In this document: piece by piece, positions 7,754 to 16,449 of the stretch
How the letters are laid out: every line of letters starts with the position of its first letter
How positions within the stretch are numbered: position 1 is the stretch's first letter
Assembly: GCF_015209725.1 (NCBI RefSeq)
Contig: NZ_CP063656.1
Location: 1,905,001-1,969,000 of the forward strand
Direction: 5' to 3'
From: Lysobacter ciconiae
GTDB lineage: Bacteria; Pseudomonadota; Gammaproteobacteria; Xanthomonadales; Xanthomonadaceae
Length of the DNA: 64,000 nt
Translations under genes and position numbers: made by a program
The notes under the pieces: generated by a model
The model's database searches: none
What the model saw: the letters and a program-made list of their open reading frames with translations, nothing else
Told to the model about the DNA's origin: nothing

Positions 7754-9094
7754 TCAGGCACTGGAGCCGTCGCGGAACGAGCCACGGCCACCGCGGGCGC
7801 CTGGACCGGCCGAGCGCTGGCGCGGCGCGCCTGCATGGGCATGCCGCGGCGCTGCCGCGTGCGGACGTGCGGCCGCGCGCGGGCTGTTGTTGCGCGGCGG
7901 ACGGCCGGCACCGGCGTTGTTGCGCGGGTTCGGGATGGCCACGTCCAGGCGTATCGGGCGGCTGGGCTCGTAACCCGGCACGACCACCATCTCCACGTCC
8001 TTCTTCAGCACGTGCTGGATCTGGCGCAAGAGGCCACCCTCGTCGTGGGAGACCAGCGACAGCGCCTCACCGGTGGAACCGTTGCGGCCGGTACGGCCGA
8101 TCCGGTGCACGTAGTCCTCGGCCACCATCGGCAGGTCGAAGTTGATCACCAGCGGCAGGTCGGGGATGTCCAGGCCGCGGGCCGCCACGTCGGTCGCCAC
8201 GAGCACGCGGGCACGGTTGCCCTTGAAGTCGCGCAGGGCTTTCTGGCGCTGCGCCTGGCTCTTGTTGCCATGGATGGCCACCGAGCGCAGGCCGGCGGCC
8301 TCGAGCTGTTCGGCCAGACGGTTGCAGCCGTGCTTGGTGCGACCAAACACCAGCACCTGGTCGCCGGGGCGCTTGGCGATGATGTCGATCAGCAGGTCGC
8401 GCTTGCGGCCGCTGTCCACCGGGTGGGCACGGTGGGTGATCGTGTTGGCGATCGCGTTGTTGGTGGCGACCTGGACCTGCTTGGGATCGCGCATGAACTG
8501 CAGCGCAAGCTGCTTGAGTTGGGATTCGAACGTCGCCGAGAACAGCAGCGTCTGGCGCTCGGCCGGAAGGCGGCCGAGGATGCGCTTGATCGCCGGCAGG
8601 AAGCCCATGTCGAGCATGCGGTCGGCCTCATCCAGCACCAGCACCTCGATCTCGTCGAGCTTCACGGTACCGCGCTCGATGTGGTCGATCAGGCGGCCGG
8701 GCGTGGCGACGATCACGTCGACGCCGCGGCGCAGGTTCTCGACCTGCGGGCCCATGCCGGCGCCACCGAAGAGCGTGCAGAAGTTCATCCGCAGGTGCTT
8801 CGCATAGCTGCGCAGGCTGTCGTTGACCTGCACGGCCAGCTCGCGGGTCGGCACCAGGATCAGGGCGCGCGGCTTGCGCGAACCGTTGGGGCCGGTCTGC
8901 TTGGACAGGCGGTTGAGGAGCGGCAGGCCGAACGCGGCAGTCTTGCCGGTGCCGGTCTGGGCGCCGCCGAGCAGGTCGTTGCCGGCCATGATCAACGGAA
9001 TGGCCTGGACCTGGATCGGGGTCGGGCTGGTGTAGCCCTGTTCGGCAAGCGCGCGCAGCAAGGCAGGCGCAAGGCCGAGGTTTTCAAAAGACAT
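7754..9094 (-). CDS. rhlE: DEAD-box ATP-dependent RNA helicase, RhlE type
   Basis: This cytoplasmic RNA helicase has 446 residues if started at MSFENLGLAP (ATG at 9092-9094, with GGAG seven bases upstream). The reading frame stays open upstream but that part has no protein-like character. Motifs in order are the Q motif (GYTSPTPIQVQAIP), motif I AQTGTGKT (45-52), PTREL, TPGRLID, motif II DEAD, motif III SAT, VLVFGRTK, and motif VI HRIGRTGR. The C-terminus is a low-complexity tail rich in Arg, Ala, Gly and Asn, usual in RhlE-like helicases and thought to bind RNA or other proteins. The likely role is ribosome assembly and mRNA decay. Confidence 0.93.
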   Translation of the reverse strand: MSFENLGLAPALLRALAEQGYTSPTPIQVQAIPLIMAGNDLLGGAQTGTGKTAAFGLPLLNRLSKQTGPNGSRKPRALILVPTRELAVQVNDSLRSYAKHLRMNFCTLFGGAGMGPQVENLRRGVDVIVATPGRLIDHIERGTVKLDEIEVLVLDEADRMLDMGFLPAIKRILGRLPAERQTLLFSATFESQLKQLALQFMRDPKQVQVATNNAIANTITHRAHPVDSGRKRDLLIDIIAKRPGDQVLVFGRTKHGCNRLAEQLEAAGLRSVAIHGNKSQAQRQKALRDFKGNRARVLVATDVAARGLDIPDLPLVINFDLPMVAEDYVHRIGRTGRNGSTGEALSLVSHDEGGLLRQIQHVLKKDVEMVVVPGYEPSRPIRLDVAIPNPRNNAGAGRPPRNNSPRAAARPHAAAPRHAHAGAPRQRSAGPGARGGRGSFRDGSSA

Positions 9095-9504
9095 GTTGTA
9101 GCTCCGAATATAGAGAACCGCACAGAGGTGCGGTAAAGACCCGGAGCGTTCCCTGTAACCGCGCTGCGAGTATTGGTGGTGACGGCACCGGATGCTCCGG
9201 GCCGTGTCGGCGCGACGAAAGACGTGCGGGATATTCGCACCGGACCACGCCTTTGGGCGGGGGGTCTTGGCCGACTGGCCAACCCGTGCGAGGGCATACC
9301 TGGGAAACGTGACCCTTGCGGGCAGGCAGCCGTGCGCTGAACAGGCGAATCTTACGGGAAATAAGCCACGCGCGCCAGCGATGCCCATGGTCCGTTCATA
9401 CACGCCGCGACGGCTCAAGCCGCATCCGCGAACCGGACGGAATATCGTCCGGTTCGCGGGCGGATGTCAGTGCATCGCAACCTGCGTCGTTCCAGCACAA
9501 CCGG
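9095..9504. other. Gene-free stretch upstream of the RhlE-type helicase gene
   Basis: No convincing coding sequence was found in these 410 bases. They hold two stem-loops. One is ACCGCAC/GTGCGGT (9117-9134), just upstream of the helicase ribosome-binding site. The other is the long perfect repeat at 9426-9459. Long structured leaders are common for DEAD-box helicase genes, but no promoter could be assigned with confidence. Confidence 0.6.
9426..9459. terminator. Perfect 14-base-pair stem-loop, possible terminator of the ABC/M1 transcript
   Basis: CCGCGAACCGGACG (9426-9439) and CGTCCGGTTCGCGG (9446-9459) are exact reverse complements around the loop GAATAT. The repeat begins 46 bases past the stop of the ABC permease/M1 gene on the minus strand. 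No U tract follows on either strand, so it may be a decay-blocking hairpin rather than an intrinsic terminator. Confidence 0.55.
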
Positions 9505-12500
9505 CTATAGCGAAACCCGCTTGCGGTTGTCACCCGAGACCCGGTCGATCAGCTTGTTGTACGGATCGAAACCGGCCTCGTACGGCGCCTCCTCCACCAT
9601 CACGGTCAACGTCGGCGCGTCCTCGGTGATGTGGTGGCGCTGCAGGTACAGCACCTTCTCGTCGGCTTCCTTGCCGGACGGGCCACGCGCGAACACGCCG
9701 ACCTCGATCCAGTCGTCCAGTGGCGCCGCAGTCTCCTCGCCCTTGCCGTCGGCGTAGCGCTTGGCCGCGTGCAGCTTCAGGGTCACTTCGTACTTGCCGT
9801 CGTCGCGCTTGTGCGCGGCCACCGATTCGACCCGGTTGTCGTAGAACGTGATGTTCTCGAACAGGTCGGTGATCAGTTGCTGGTTTTGCGGCCCGGCCTC
9901 GGCGCGGATGTACTCCAGCAACTCGGCCGAGGTGGTGAATGGCGCGTGCTGGTAGCCCTTGTCGAGGACGAACTTGGACAAGGCGCGGTTGAGCGCGTCC
10001 TCGCCCATTTCCTCGCGCAGCCGGTAGAACACCAGCGAGCCCTTGCGGTAATGGATGTAGGGCTGGTTCTCGACCCGGTACAGCGGCAGTTCCTCGATCA
10101 GCTCGCCGCCGCGGCTGGACAGGTAGCGGTCCAGTTCGTACTTGAGGAAGCGACGCATCTTGTCGCGTCCGTACTCGTGCTCCATCACCATCAGCGCGGA
10201 GTATTGCGCCAGCGATTCGCTGAGCATGGTGGCGCCCTGCACGTTCGCGCCGATTACCTGGTGCGCCCACCACTGGTGCGCGATCTCGTGCGCGGTGACG
10301 TAGAACACGTAATCGATCGCCTCCTCGTCGCGCAGGTCGGCGATGAAGCCGATCGACTCGGAGTACGGGATGGTGCCGGCGAACGCCTGGGCGAAACTGC
10401 TATACCCGGGAAACTCGAGGATGCGCACCTGCTGGTGCTGGTACGGGCTGAAGTTGGCCTCGTAATAGGCCAGTGACTTCTGCACCGATTCGATCATGCG
10501 ATCAACGTTGTACGGATGCTTGGCGTCGTAATACACCTCGATCGGAATCTCGTCCGGTGTGCCGGTCTTGTAGGCGCCCTTCTTGACCTGCCAGCGCGCC
10601 GACAGGGTCGCGTGGAAGTTCAGCATCGGCCGCTGCATGGCGTAATCGAAGCAACGCCGGCCATCGTGCAGATACTCCTTCTGCAGCAGGCCCGGGGCGA
10701 GCGCGATCTGGTCCGGCGCCGTGCACACCGTGGTCTTGAAGGCGACCCAGTCGGCGTCATCGCCGATGTAGGTGTTGGCCCGCGCGGCCTCGTCCTCCAG
10801 CTTGGCCATGCGCGGCAATTCGGGCATGCCACGCTTGCGGCGCTCGTTGCGGTCGGCGATCTGGAAGCCTTCGTTGTAACCAAAAGCGGGCAACATCTGC
10901 GAGTTGATGAAGCTGCCGTTCTCCACCAGTTCGGTCGCTGCCGTCTCGTTGCCGAAACCCTCCTGTCCGAACTCGACATCGAAACTCAATTCGCGCTGCT
11001 CGCCCGGCTGCATCGGCTCGGCCAGACGGTAGATGCGGTAATTGACCGGCTCGTCGTTGCTGACCAGTTCCGCCTCGCCGAAGTCCAGCGCGTGCAGCTG
11101 CGTGTACGGATACAGCTGGATATGGATGTCGTTGATGGCCGTCGCGTGCGGATTGCTGATGGTGTAGTTGCCACGGATGCGCACGCGCTGGTCTTCAGGG
11201 CGCAAATCCACCTGCGTGCTGACCGCGCTGATGCGTGGTTGCGGCAAACCCTGGTACTGGCGGCACTGCTCCTCGTAACGCTGCTGGCGATCCTTGACGG
11301 CATCGCCGGCGACGTATTCGTTGCGCACGTTGGTGTTCCAGAAGATGAAGCCGCCCAACAACGCGAACAGCCCCAGACTCGCCACCAGAGCGATACCGTG
11401 GCCACCCGTCAGCCGCTGTCCCGCCAGCTTGAAGCGCTCACGCCGGCTGGGTGATACCCCACGCACCCAGAACGCTGCCGCGACCAGCAACAACGCCAGC
11501 AGGCACACGCCCCAGTACGTCTGGAACCACAGCCGCGCGGGCAGGAAATGGCCGTAGCCGTTCATGTCCGAATACGGCGCAGTCGGCGCGCTGCCGTAGT
11601 TGTAGAGGTTGTGGTCGAAGTCGAGGTAGCCCAGCGTGCCCTGCACCACCAGCCAGGCGATCAGCAGGCCGTAGCCGATGAACTTGTTGTTGCTCAGCAC
11701 CTGCAGCACCAGCGCAAGGCCGGCAATCAACACGAACGGAATCGAATCCAGCAGCGACGCCTTGAGATACAACGCAGGCTCCAGCGCGGTGAATCCCTTG
11801 CCCAGCTGCATCCCCATCGCGGCCAGTGCGCCGACGGCCTGGAACACCAGCACCACCAGCACCAGCGCCGCCATCTTCGCCGCCAGCGGCACCCAATTGG
11901 GCACCGGCAACGCGTCGGTCACCTCGTCGATCTTTGCGCCGCGCTCCTTCCACACCAGCTCGCCGGCGTAGAACATCACGATGATCAGCAGCATGAACGT
12001 GAAGCTGCCCTGCAGGGCCTGCAGCATCAGCGACGTGACCGGGTAGACCTTGGTGCCGAACATGCTCTGGACGACGCTGGCACTGCCGCTGAAGTTGGCC
12101 ACCGCCAGCGCCAGCATGATCAGGAACGGCACGCTCTTGAACACACCGATGCTGTCGAACCGCCACTGGCGCAGGAACTGCCGCCACGCCACCGATCCGC
12201 CGGTGGCCGGCGCCACGCGCGGCGCGATCATCGAGCTGGGGCGCGGGGTCACCGCAGCCGCCGGCGCGGTAGCGCCACGACGGGCACGACGCGCGGACCA
12301 TCCCGCAAACCAGCCTTTGCCGGTCCCCGTCCGCTGCGGTTTGAACAGCGCAAACGTCGCCGCCACCAGCCCCAGTGCAATCGCCACCCACAGGGCGCGG
12401 TTGGCAAGCAGGTAACCGGTCACCGCCGGCAACTGGGTGTTGTTCTCCGCCGCCGACCAGTAGCGGACGATGCGGCGGAACGCGGTGATGCCGAACGGAT

Positions 12501-13125
12501 CGAGCAGCGTGGCCAGCCAGACGTTGTCCAGATCGGCCGTGAGCCGGCCCGACATCACGTACAGCACGAAGAATCCGATCACGCCCAGGTACACCGCCAG
12601 CAGGCTGCGCGTGGTCACCGCCAACAGCGCCAGCAACGCGCCGGTGAACAGCAGGTTCGGCAACACCAGCACGCCGAAACCCCACAGGTACGGCGCCAGC
12701 GAGAACGCGCCCAGACGTTCGGGATCGACCCACGGCATCAGCGGACCGAACATCAAACCCAGCGCGACCATCAGGTAGACCACGCAGCACGCCACCAGCG
12801 CAGCGGCAAACCGGCCGATCAGGAAATCGCGCTTGCGCATCGGACTGGAGAAGAACAGGTCGGCGGTGCCCAGCTCGAAATCGCGCAGCAGTGCGCCGCT
12901 GATGAAACTGACGATCACCAGCAGGCCGAGCACGGTGAACACGCCGAGGAAAGTGATGATCACCGTCGGTGCGTTGCGGTGGACATTGCCGACCGCGCTG
13001 CCGATCTGGATCGCATCGCTGCTGGCCGCACCGAACGCGAACAGGCCGAACATCAACGCCATCAGCCACAGCAACGGCGCGCGCAACTGCTGCTTCAGCT
13101 CGAAGCGGAAGAATTCAAGAATCAT
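9505..13125 (-). CDS. ABC-2 type transporter permease fused to M1 family aminopeptidase
   Basis: The start at MILEFFRFEL (ATG at 13125) follows the stop of the ATPase gene by 13 bases; the frame runs upstream but overlaps that gene. The 1,206-residue protein has two parts. The N-terminal half (about 1-610) carries many hydrophobic helices, arranged like two ABC-2 permease units (each opening with FRFEL or FDSIGVFKSVP). The C-terminal half is an M1 metallopeptidase with zinc motif HEIAH (946-950) and the conserved glutamate in SESLAQYSAL about 20 residues on. A GAMEN-like exopeptidase motif is not obvious. The protein should sit in the inner membrane with the partner ATPase encoded just upstream. 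The transported substrate is unknown. Confidence 0.9.
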   Translation of the reverse strand: MILEFFRFELKQQLRAPLLWLMALMFGLFAFGAASSDAIQIGSAVGNVHRNAPTVIITFLGVFTVLGLLVIVSFISGALLRDFELGTADLFFSSPMRKRDFLIGRFAAALVACCVVYLMVALGLMFGPLMPWVDPERLGAFSLAPYLWGFGVLVLPNLLFTGALLALLAVTTRSLLAVYLGVIGFFVLYVMSGRLTADLDNVWLATLLDPFGITAFRRIVRYWSAAENNTQLPAVTGYLLANRALWVAIALGLVAATFALFKPQRTGTGKGWFAGWSARRARRGATAPAAAVTPRPSSMIAPRVAPATGGSVAWRQFLRQWRFDSIGVFKSVPFLIMLALAVANFSGSASVVQSMFGTKVYPVTSLMLQALQGSFTFMLLIIVMFYAGELVWKERGAKIDEVTDALPVPNWVPLAAKMAALVLVVLVFQAVGALAAMGMQLGKGFTALEPALYLKASLLDSIPFVLIAGLALVLQVLSNNKFIGYGLLIAWLVVQGTLGYLDFDHNLYNYGSAPTAPYSDMNGYGHFLPARLWFQTYWGVCLLALLLVAAAFWVRGVSPSRRERFKLAGQRLTGGHGIALVASLGLFALLGGFIFWNTNVRNEYVAGDAVKDRQQRYEEQCRQYQGLPQPRISAVSTQVDLRPEDQRVRIRGNYTISNPHATAINDIHIQLYPYTQLHALDFGEAELVSNDEPVNYRIYRLAEPMQPGEQRELSFDVEFGQEGFGNETAATELVENGSFINSQMLPAFGYNEGFQIADRNERRKRGMPELPRMAKLEDEAARANTYIGDDADWVAFKTTVCTAPDQIALAPGLLQKEYLHDGRRCFDYAMQRPMLNFHATLSARWQVKKGAYKTGTPDEIPIEVYYDAKHPYNVDRMIESVQKSLAYYEANFSPYQHQQVRILEFPGYSSFAQAFAGTIPYSESIGFIADLRDEEAIDYVFYVTAHEIAHQWWAHQVIGANVQGATMLSESLAQYSALMVMEHEYGRDKMRRFLKYELDRYLSSRGGELIEELPLYRVENQPYIHYRKGSLVFYRLREEMGEDALNRALSKFVLDKGYQHAPFTTSAELLEYIRAEAGPQNQQLITDLFENITFYDNRVESVAAHKRDDGKYEVTLKLHAAKRYADGKGEETAAPLDDWIEVGVFARGPSGKEADEKVLYLQRHHITEDAPTLTVMVEEAPYEAGFDPYNKLIDRVSGDNRKRVSL

Positions 13126-13138
13126 GTCGTGACCCCGC

Positions 13139-14059
13139 TCAAGCCGCTTCGACGCTGGCGGGCTGCGCGGCCTGTCGTGCCTGCTCCCGCAGACGCTGGA
13201 AGTAGACGTCCTCCAGATCCGGCGCGACCTGTTCGAAACCTTCGTCCGGGCGCTCACTGGCGAACACGTGGATCACCGGATTCCCCGCCACCAGCCGGGT
13301 CGACAGCACGGTGTGGTGGCTCTCGTAACCGGCCAAGGTCGCCTTGGTCACCTGCTTGCGCCACACCTGGTTGCGCAGCGCCTCGATCGCTGCGTTCGGC
13401 TCGCCGGTCAGCAGCACCTGGCCCTTGTTCATGATCGCCATCGTCGGGCACAGGTCGGTCACGTCCTCGACGATGTGGGTGGACAGGATCACCGCGACGT
13501 TCTCGCCGATTTCCGCCAGCAGGTTGAGGAAGCGGTTGCGCTCCTCCGGGTCCAGACCAGCGGTAGGCTCGTCGACGATCACCAGCCGCGGGCTGCCGAG
13601 CAGCGCCTGGGCGATGCCGAAGCGCTGGCGCATGCCACCCGAGTAGGTGCCCAGCTTGCGTTTGCGCGCATCCCACAGATTGACCTGTTGCAGCAGGCCA
13701 TCGACCACTTCACGGCGCTGCTTGCGCGCGGTCAGGCCCTTGAGCACCGCGAAGTGCTCCAGCAGATCCTCCGCGCTGACCTTCGGGTACACGCCAAAAT
13801 CCTGCGGCAGGTAGCCGAGCTGCCGGCGCACCGTGTCCTTGTCGCGCAGCACGTCGATCGGCTGGCCATCCTCGCCCTGCAATACCACGCTGCCGCTGTC
13901 GGCCTCCTGCAAGGTCGCCAGCGTGCGCATCAGCGAGGACTTGCCGGCGCCGTTGGGACCGAGCAGGCCGAACATCCCGCGCGGGATGTCCAGGCTGATG
14001 TTGTCGAGCGCGCGCACGCCGTTGGCGTAGGTCTTGCCGAGATCACGGATGGTGAGCAT
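13139..14059 (-). CDS. ABC transporter ATP-binding protein
   Basis: The 306-residue ATPase of an ABC-2 type exporter begins at an ATG preceded by AGGGG with good spacing. It has Walker A GPNGAGKSS near residues 35-43, signature motif YSGGMRQR, Walker B LVIVDEPTAGLD and an H-loop histidine (STHIVED). The C-terminal 80 residues form the extra domain common in exporter ATPases. The downstream gene, separated by 13 bases, encodes the permease fused to an M1 peptidase. The two almost certainly form one transporter transcribed as an operon. Confidence 0.93.
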   Translation of the reverse strand: MLTIRDLGKTYANGVRALDNISLDIPRGMFGLLGPNGAGKSSLMRTLATLQEADSGSVVLQGEDGQPIDVLRDKDTVRRQLGYLPQDFGVYPKVSAEDLLEHFAVLKGLTARKQRREVVDGLLQQVNLWDARKRKLGTYSGGMRQRFGIAQALLGSPRLVIVDEPTAGLDPEERNRFLNLLAEIGENVAVILSTHIVEDVTDLCPTMAIMNKGQVLLTGEPNAAIEALRNQVWRKQVTKATLAGYESHHTVLSTRLVAGNPVIHVFASERPDEGFEQVAPDLEDVYFQRLREQARQAAQPASVEAA

Positions 14060-14153
14060 GGATTTCCCCTGGGGTGGCCGGACCGGGGCGGTCGGGCCGA
14101 AATGAGCGGCTTCACGATCCTAAACGTGGAACGAACCGCCAGCATGGGCAAAA

Positions 14154-14167
14154 CGTCACCCGTGACG
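14154..14167. promoter_or_regulatory. Inverted repeat in the divergent ABC / M13 intergenic region
   Basis: CGTCAC-CC-GTGACG is a perfect 6+6 palindrome in the 254-base gap between the divergently transcribed ATPase and M13 peptidase genes. It could be an operator for a dimeric regulator. No regulator gene is adjacent, so this rests on symmetry and position only. Confidence 0.3.
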
Positions 14168-14313
14168 CAATGCCCGGAATGCAATGCCGATGACGCCATG
14201 CCCGTGACCATGGGCACGCCCGGCGGGCGGCGCACCCCTTTGTGGGCAGGCTTCCACTTGCCAACGCCCCGTCCGGGGCCACCGTTCCTTTCACCCGACC
14301 GCCCGGAGTCCAC

Positions 14314-16404
14314 GTGATCCTCAAGCAATCCAAATTCCTGCTACTCCCGCTCGCCGTCACCCTCGCACTCGCCGGTTGCGGTGGTTCGGATACCCATCAG
14401 CCGACCAGCAATGGCGATGCCGCCGCGCTGACCCTCGACGAGTCCAAGCTGCTGCCGGTCAACCGCTTCTCGAAGGATGACATCGACCCCAACGTGGACG
14501 CCTGCGTGGCATTCAACGACCACGTCAACGGCACCTGGCTGGCGGCGAACGACATCCCCGGCGACCGCACCTCGTGGGGCTCGTTTGAAGTGCTGACCGA
14601 GCGCTCCACCGAAATCCAGCGCCAGCTGGCCGAGCAGGCTGCGGCGATGAATGCCGACAACGGCGTGGAGAAGATCGTCGGCGACCTGTGGGCTACCGGC
14701 ATGGACGAGGCCGCGATCAACGCCCAGGGCATCGCGCCGATCCAGCCGCAACTGGACGCGATCGCTGCGATCGACAGCCCGGAAGCGCTCGCCGACTACC
14801 TGCACCAGAGCGCCGCAACCGGCGACAACGTGCTGTTCCGCTTCTACGCCGGCCCCGACTTCAAGGACTCGGCGATGAACATCGCCTACGCCAGCCAGGG
14901 CGGGCTCGGCCTGCCGGACAAGAGCTACTACTTCGAGGACGCCTACCAGGACAAGCTCGCCGCCTATCAGGCGCATGTCGCCAAGGTGCTGGAGCTGTCC
15001 GGTGTGGATGCGGCAAAGGCCGCCGAGCAGGCCGGCCAGGTGGTCGCCTTCGAGACCCGTCTGGCAGATGCGTCCAAGTCCCGCGTGGAAATGTCGCGCG
15101 ATGCGGAGCTGCGCTACAACCCGGTGTCGCTGGCCGATGCCGAGAAGGTCGCCCCGGCGTTCGGCTGGTCGAAGTTCTTCGACGCCCAGGGCGTGGCCGC
15201 GCCGGAGATGTTCTCGCTGGCGATTCCGGCGTTCCACGCAGAGGTCGGCAAGATGATTGCCGAGGTGCCCGTCGACGAGTGGCAGGCCTACCTGAGCTTC
15301 CGCACCGTCGACCGCGCGGCACCGTACCTCTCGGATGATTTCGTGCAGCAGGACTACGACTTCTACGCCAAAACCCTGCGCGGGCAGAAGGAACTGAGGG
15401 AGCGCGGCAAGCGCGTGCTGGACACCATCGGCGGCCACACCGGCGAGGCGCTGGGCCAGATGTACGTCGACGTTGCCTTCCCGGCCGAATCCAAGGCGCA
15501 AATGGAAAAGCTGGTCGACAACCTGCGCGCATCACTGAAGACGCGTCTGGAGAACCTCGCCTGGATGGGCGAGGACACCAAGAAGAAGGCACTGGAGAAG
15601 TGGGCCAGCTTCACCCCGAAGATCGGCTATCCGGACCAGTGGCGTGACTGGAGCGGCCTGGACACCAGTCGCGACAGTTACATCGCCAACGTGCATGCCG
15701 CCAACGAGTTCAACTACAAGTGGAACGTCGGCAAGATCGGCCGGCCCGTGGACCGCAGCGAATGGGGCATGAGCCCGCAGACGGTCAACGCCTACTACCG
15801 CTCCAGCGCCAACGAGATCGTTTTCCCGGCCGCGATCCTGCAGCCGCCGTTCTTCGATCCCGACGCATCCGATGAGTTGAACTACGGCGGTATCGGCGCG
15901 GTGATCGGCCACGAGATGATCCATGGCTACGACGATCAGGGCAGCCGCTTCGGGCCGACCGGCAACTTCGAGAACTGGTGGACCGAAGAGGACGCCGCCG
16001 GCTTCAAGAAGCTCACCGACCAGTTGATCGCCCAGTTCAACGGCTACGAGGCCGCGCCCGGCCAGTACGTCAACGGCAAGCTCACCCTGGGCGAGAACAT
16101 CGCCGACCTGGGTGGACTGGCAGTGGCCCTGGACGCCATGCATGCGGCCACCGCGGACACCCCGGACCCGATGACCGACGGCATGAGTCGCGACCAGCGC
16201 TTCTTCGCGAACTGGGCGACCGTCTGGCGTCGCAACTTCACCAGCGAGGAGCTCAACGTGCGTCTGGCCACCGACTCACACGCCCCGGCCAACTTCCGCG
16301 CCATGGCCGCCCCGTCCAACATGCCGTCGTTTGCGGCGGCCTATTCGTGCACGCCCGGCCAGCCGATGGTGCGCGACGGCGACGATCGGATCGTGATCTG
16401 GTGA
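14314..16404 (+). CDS. M13 family (neprilysin/PepO-like) zinc metallopeptidase lipoprotein, copy 1
   Basis: A GTG start at 14314 is chosen: GGAG lies five bases upstream and the sequence goes directly into a lipoprotein signal peptide (LALAGC, C22). The precursor has 696 residues and should be membrane-anchored, facing the periplasm. M13 landmarks are NAYYRSSANEIVFPAAILQPP, the zinc motif HEMIH (533-537) with GYDDQGSRFGPTGN, and the third-ligand motif GENIADLGG. It ends in VIW, matching the usual CxxW-like terminus. It is closely related along its length to the gene at 41536-43653, with long blocks identical even at DNA level. The likely role is oligopeptide degradation in the envelope. Confidence 0.93.
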   Translation: MILKQSKFLLLPLAVTLALAGCGGSDTHQPTSNGDAAALTLDESKLLPVNRFSKDDIDPNVDACVAFNDHVNGTWLAANDIPGDRTSWGSFEVLTERSTEIQRQLAEQAAAMNADNGVEKIVGDLWATGMDEAAINAQGIAPIQPQLDAIAAIDSPEALADYLHQSAATGDNVLFRFYAGPDFKDSAMNIAYASQGGLGLPDKSYYFEDAYQDKLAAYQAHVAKVLELSGVDAAKAAEQAGQVVAFETRLADASKSRVEMSRDAELRYNPVSLADAEKVAPAFGWSKFFDAQGVAAPEMFSLAIPAFHAEVGKMIAEVPVDEWQAYLSFRTVDRAAPYLSDDFVQQDYDFYAKTLRGQKELRERGKRVLDTIGGHTGEALGQMYVDVAFPAESKAQMEKLVDNLRASLKTRLENLAWMGEDTKKKALEKWASFTPKIGYPDQWRDWSGLDTSRDSYIANVHAANEFNYKWNVGKIGRPVDRSEWGMSPQTVNAYYRSSANEIVFPAAILQPPFFDPDASDELNYGGIGAVIGHEMIHGYDDQGSRFGPTGNFENWWTEEDAAGFKKLTDQLIAQFNGYEAAPGQYVNGKLTLGENIADLGGLAVALDAMHAATADTPDPMTDGMSRDQRFFANWATVWRRNFTSEELNVRLATDSHAPANFRAMAAPSNMPSFAAAYSCTPGQPMVRDGDDRIVIW

Positions 16405-16415
16405 GCCGCTGATCC

Positions 16416-16447
16416 AGGCCCGGGCCACCATGGCCCGGGCCTTTATT
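16416..16447 (+). terminator. Rho-independent terminator after M13 copy 1
   Basis: AGGCCCGGGCCA (16416-16427) pairs perfectly with TGGCCCGGGCCT (16431-16442) around the loop CCA, followed by TTATT. It ends three bases before the stop codon of the convergent tpsB gene, so it may also serve that transcript from the other side. Confidence 0.85.
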
Positions 16448-16449
16448 GA

